From positions 1-50,411 of the forward strand of contig NZ_LYVP01000037.1 in the NCBI RefSeq assembly GCF_001984065.1: 50,411 nt of DNA, read 5' to 3'. The notes under the pieces were generated by a model. The model was given only the letters and a program-made list of their open reading frames with translations, did no database searches and was not told the origin of the DNA. Position 1 is the first letter of the stretch, and every line of letters starts with the position of its first letter. Below are positions 49,078-50,411 of this stretch, piece after piece. The translations under genes were made by a program, and so were the position numbers. Source of the DNA: Pseudomonas sp. KK4. GTDB lineage: Bacteria; Pseudomonadota; Gammaproteobacteria; Pseudomonadales; Pseudomonadaceae.

Positions 49078-49635
49078 TTATTTACCGTCTACCTGGATGC
49101 ACACCTCCTGTTCGCCAATCATTTTACAAGGCCAATGATCATTGATGTAACGAGTGGGCTTGAAGCATGCGTTTTCGTCATTTACCCAGAATAGCTGCCA
49201 CGCTGACCCAGAGATAAGTAGCTTTGGGCAAGGAGTGTAGTCTCTGTAGAGTAATGTAAGTGTGGTCAGGGTCATAATTGCAGGCACAATATAAAACATT
49301 GTCTTAACCGAGAGATACATCATCAGCGCTGAGAATCTGTGTAAAAATGAGTTGTTTGGTGGGTTAAATTTTTTTCCAGTCCACACGGTAATTGAAGCGC
49401 CTATGATTCCGAGCAATAGGGCAGGCGGTCCCATCAGCAAGCAGAAAACTAGGTATGGAGTTTCTACTACCGGGGCGTTTCGATAGATGCGTCCGTATAT
49501 AGGTATCATATCCTCCCAAAGCCAATATAATGAAAGCGTACCCACCGGGATAATGGCGAAGATAAGGGCTAAAGCGATGACCCTTAAGTGCAGTGAGGAA
49601 ATTGCTAAAGCCGAAACTCGTGTTTTATTGTTCAT
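49078..49635 (-). CDS. Three-helix membrane protein with cysteine-bearing C-terminal domain, tandem copy 1
   Basis: A 185-residue protein with helices at about 18-38 (IALALIFAIIPVGTLSLYWL), 60-82 (YLVFCLLMGPPALLLGIIGASI) and 105-128 (LMMYLSVKTMFYIVPAIMTLTTL). A C-terminal domain of about 55 residues follows with four Cys (CPKLLISGSAWQLFWVND, ACFKPTRYINDHWPCKMIG, then VCIQVDGK). With three helices the tail should lie across the membrane from the N-terminus, so the Cys residues could form two disulfides in the periplasm. It is paralogous to the gene at 49785. The DNA is distinctly AT-richer than the flanking genome, a sign of transfer. Family and function are unknown; a membrane immunity protein is one possibility. 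Confidence 0.75.
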   Translation of the reverse strand: MNNKTRVSALAISSLHLRVIALALIFAIIPVGTLSLYWLWEDMIPIYGRIYRNAPVVETPYLVFCLLMGPPALLLGIIGASITVWTGKKFNPPNNSFLHRFSALMMYLSVKTMFYIVPAIMTLTTLTLLYRDYTPCPKLLISGSAWQLFWVNDENACFKPTRYINDHWPCKMIGEQEVCIQVDGK

Positions 49636-49784
49636 GGGTTCAAAGTAGGTTGTAAATTTAGGCGGAGTGGATTAGATCATCTCGTGACTTCATTAAATTG
49701 CTGAAGCACCTAAAACCGTATAGTTTCAGTTCCCTTGTGTGTCACTGAAGTAAAGCTCCTTTGCTCTACTCCTCCTTAATTCAT

Positions 49785-50342
49785 TCACCTTCCATCCACC
49801 TGTATGCATACTTCCTGATTGCCTATCATTTTACAAGGCCAATGATCATTAATGTAGCGAGTGGGCTTGAAACATGCGTTTTTGTCGTTTACCCAAAACA
49901 ACTGCCAGGCTGACCCAGAGATAAGCAGCTTTGGGCAAGGAGAGTAGCCTCTGTTAAGCAGCGTAAGCGTGGTCAGGATCATAATGACGGGCACAATATA
50001 AATTATTGTCTTGACGGAGAGGAATATCATGAGTGATATAAAACGATGCAGAAAAGAGTTGTTGGGTGGATCAAATTTTTTTCCAGTCCACGCCGCAATT
50101 GAAACTCCTATGATAGCGCCTAATAGGCCCGGAGGAGCCATAAGTAGGGTGAAAGCTAAATAGGGAGTCTCTACGACAGGAGCGTTTCTGTAGAGGCGTC
50201 CGTAAAGGGGGAGTACGCGCTCCCAAAGCCAATACAATGAAAATGCGCACATCAGCATCATGATAACAACAAATGCCAAGGCGCCGAGTCTGAAGGCCAG
50301 TGGAGACATGGTGAATTCAGGGGCGAATGATTTGTTTTTCAT
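49785..50342 (-). CDS. Three-helix membrane protein with cysteine-bearing C-terminal domain, tandem copy 2
   Basis: Same length (185 residues) and layout as the gene at 49078: helices near 18-40, 60-83 and 105-128, then the four-Cys tail. The first 40 residues differ clearly (MKNKSFAPEFTMSPLAFRLG versus MNNKTRVSALAISSLHLRVI), while from RLYRNAPVVETPYL onward the two are very alike and the last 55 residues are almost identical. This pattern points to tandem duplication followed by divergence at the N-terminus or by gene conversion at the C-terminus. AGGCTCCAA precedes the ATG. The 149 bases between the copies hold no recognisable feature beyond an AT-rich spacer. Confidence 0.75.
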   Translation of the reverse strand: MKNKSFAPEFTMSPLAFRLGALAFVVIMMLMCAFSLYWLWERVLPLYGRLYRNAPVVETPYLAFTLLMAPPGLLGAIIGVSIAAWTGKKFDPPNNSFLHRFISLMIFLSVKTIIYIVPVIMILTTLTLLNRGYSPCPKLLISGSAWQLFWVNDKNACFKPTRYINDHWPCKMIGNQEVCIQVDGR

Positions 50343-50411
50343 TTGGAGCCTAAAATTCAGTAAATCAGAAATTTGAAATGTTTGGTAGGTTCAGGGCTTT
50401 GGCCAACCGCC

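Noticed and set aside
1..50411. CRISPR arrays, tRNA/rRNA genes, integrases or insertion sequences
   Set aside because: No regularly spaced repeats, no tRNA-like or rRNA-like sequence and no transposase or integrase motif were found, even around the apparent island boundaries.

Overview
The window reads as a chromosomal segment of a fluorescent-group Pseudomonas. The evidence is the high GC content, the paired REP palindromes built on GGAGCGAGCTTGCTCGCGA at the 3' ends of genes, a MexEF-OprN-type pump, and a type VI secretion (T6SS) operon whose order recalls the K1-type cluster of P. putida (recalled, not checked). No rRNA, tRNA or CRISPR array was seen. Calls rest on reading motifs and gene order by eye; no database search was possible.

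Left part (1-13 kb): housekeeping and metabolic genes. There is a small membrane protein, a stand-alone 2-oxoglutarate/Fe(II) dioxygenase-like protein and a GGEEF diguanylate cyclase. A divergent unit follows, with an HxlR regulator facing an isochorismatase-like hydrolase and an aldehyde dehydrogenase. Next come a small lipoprotein and a chemoreceptor. Last is a carbohydrate operon (Gfo/Idh/MocA oxidoreductase, TIM-barrel isomerase, MFS permease) facing a LacI-type repressor, with an 18-bp perfect palindrome between them.

Middle part (13-22 kb): a TetR regulator and a MexT-like LysR protein reduced to its DNA-binding domain, then a complete mexE-mexF-oprN operon. A secreted metallo-beta-lactamase-fold protein and a LysR pseudogene follow. 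The pseudogene is cut exactly where the T6SS operon ends.

T6SS (22-43 kb, all on the minus strand). The order of transcription is: unknown 250-aa protein, tssB, tssC, tssE, tssF, tssG, tssH/clpV, tssJ, tssK, tssL, tssM, tagF, a second TssM-like protein fused to an OmpA peptidoglycan-binding domain, hcp, tssA. The genes are tightly packed with many overlaps. TssL has no peptidoglycan-binding extension, and no separate TagL is present, so the TssM-OmpA fusion is the likely cell-wall anchor. No vgrG, PAAR or Fha/PpkA/PppA gene is in view.

Right part (43-50.4 kb): an accessory region divergent from the T6SS. It starts with a multi-pass membrane M48 peptidase. Debris follows: a CbrC-family remnant, a frameshifted ORF and an orphan copy of the peptidase gene's 3' part. 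A run of small orphan genes comes next, mostly on the minus strand. Two tandem copies of a cysteine-bearing three-helix membrane protein in clearly lower-GC DNA complete it. The layout resembles effector/immunity turnover beside a secretion system, but that role is inferred.
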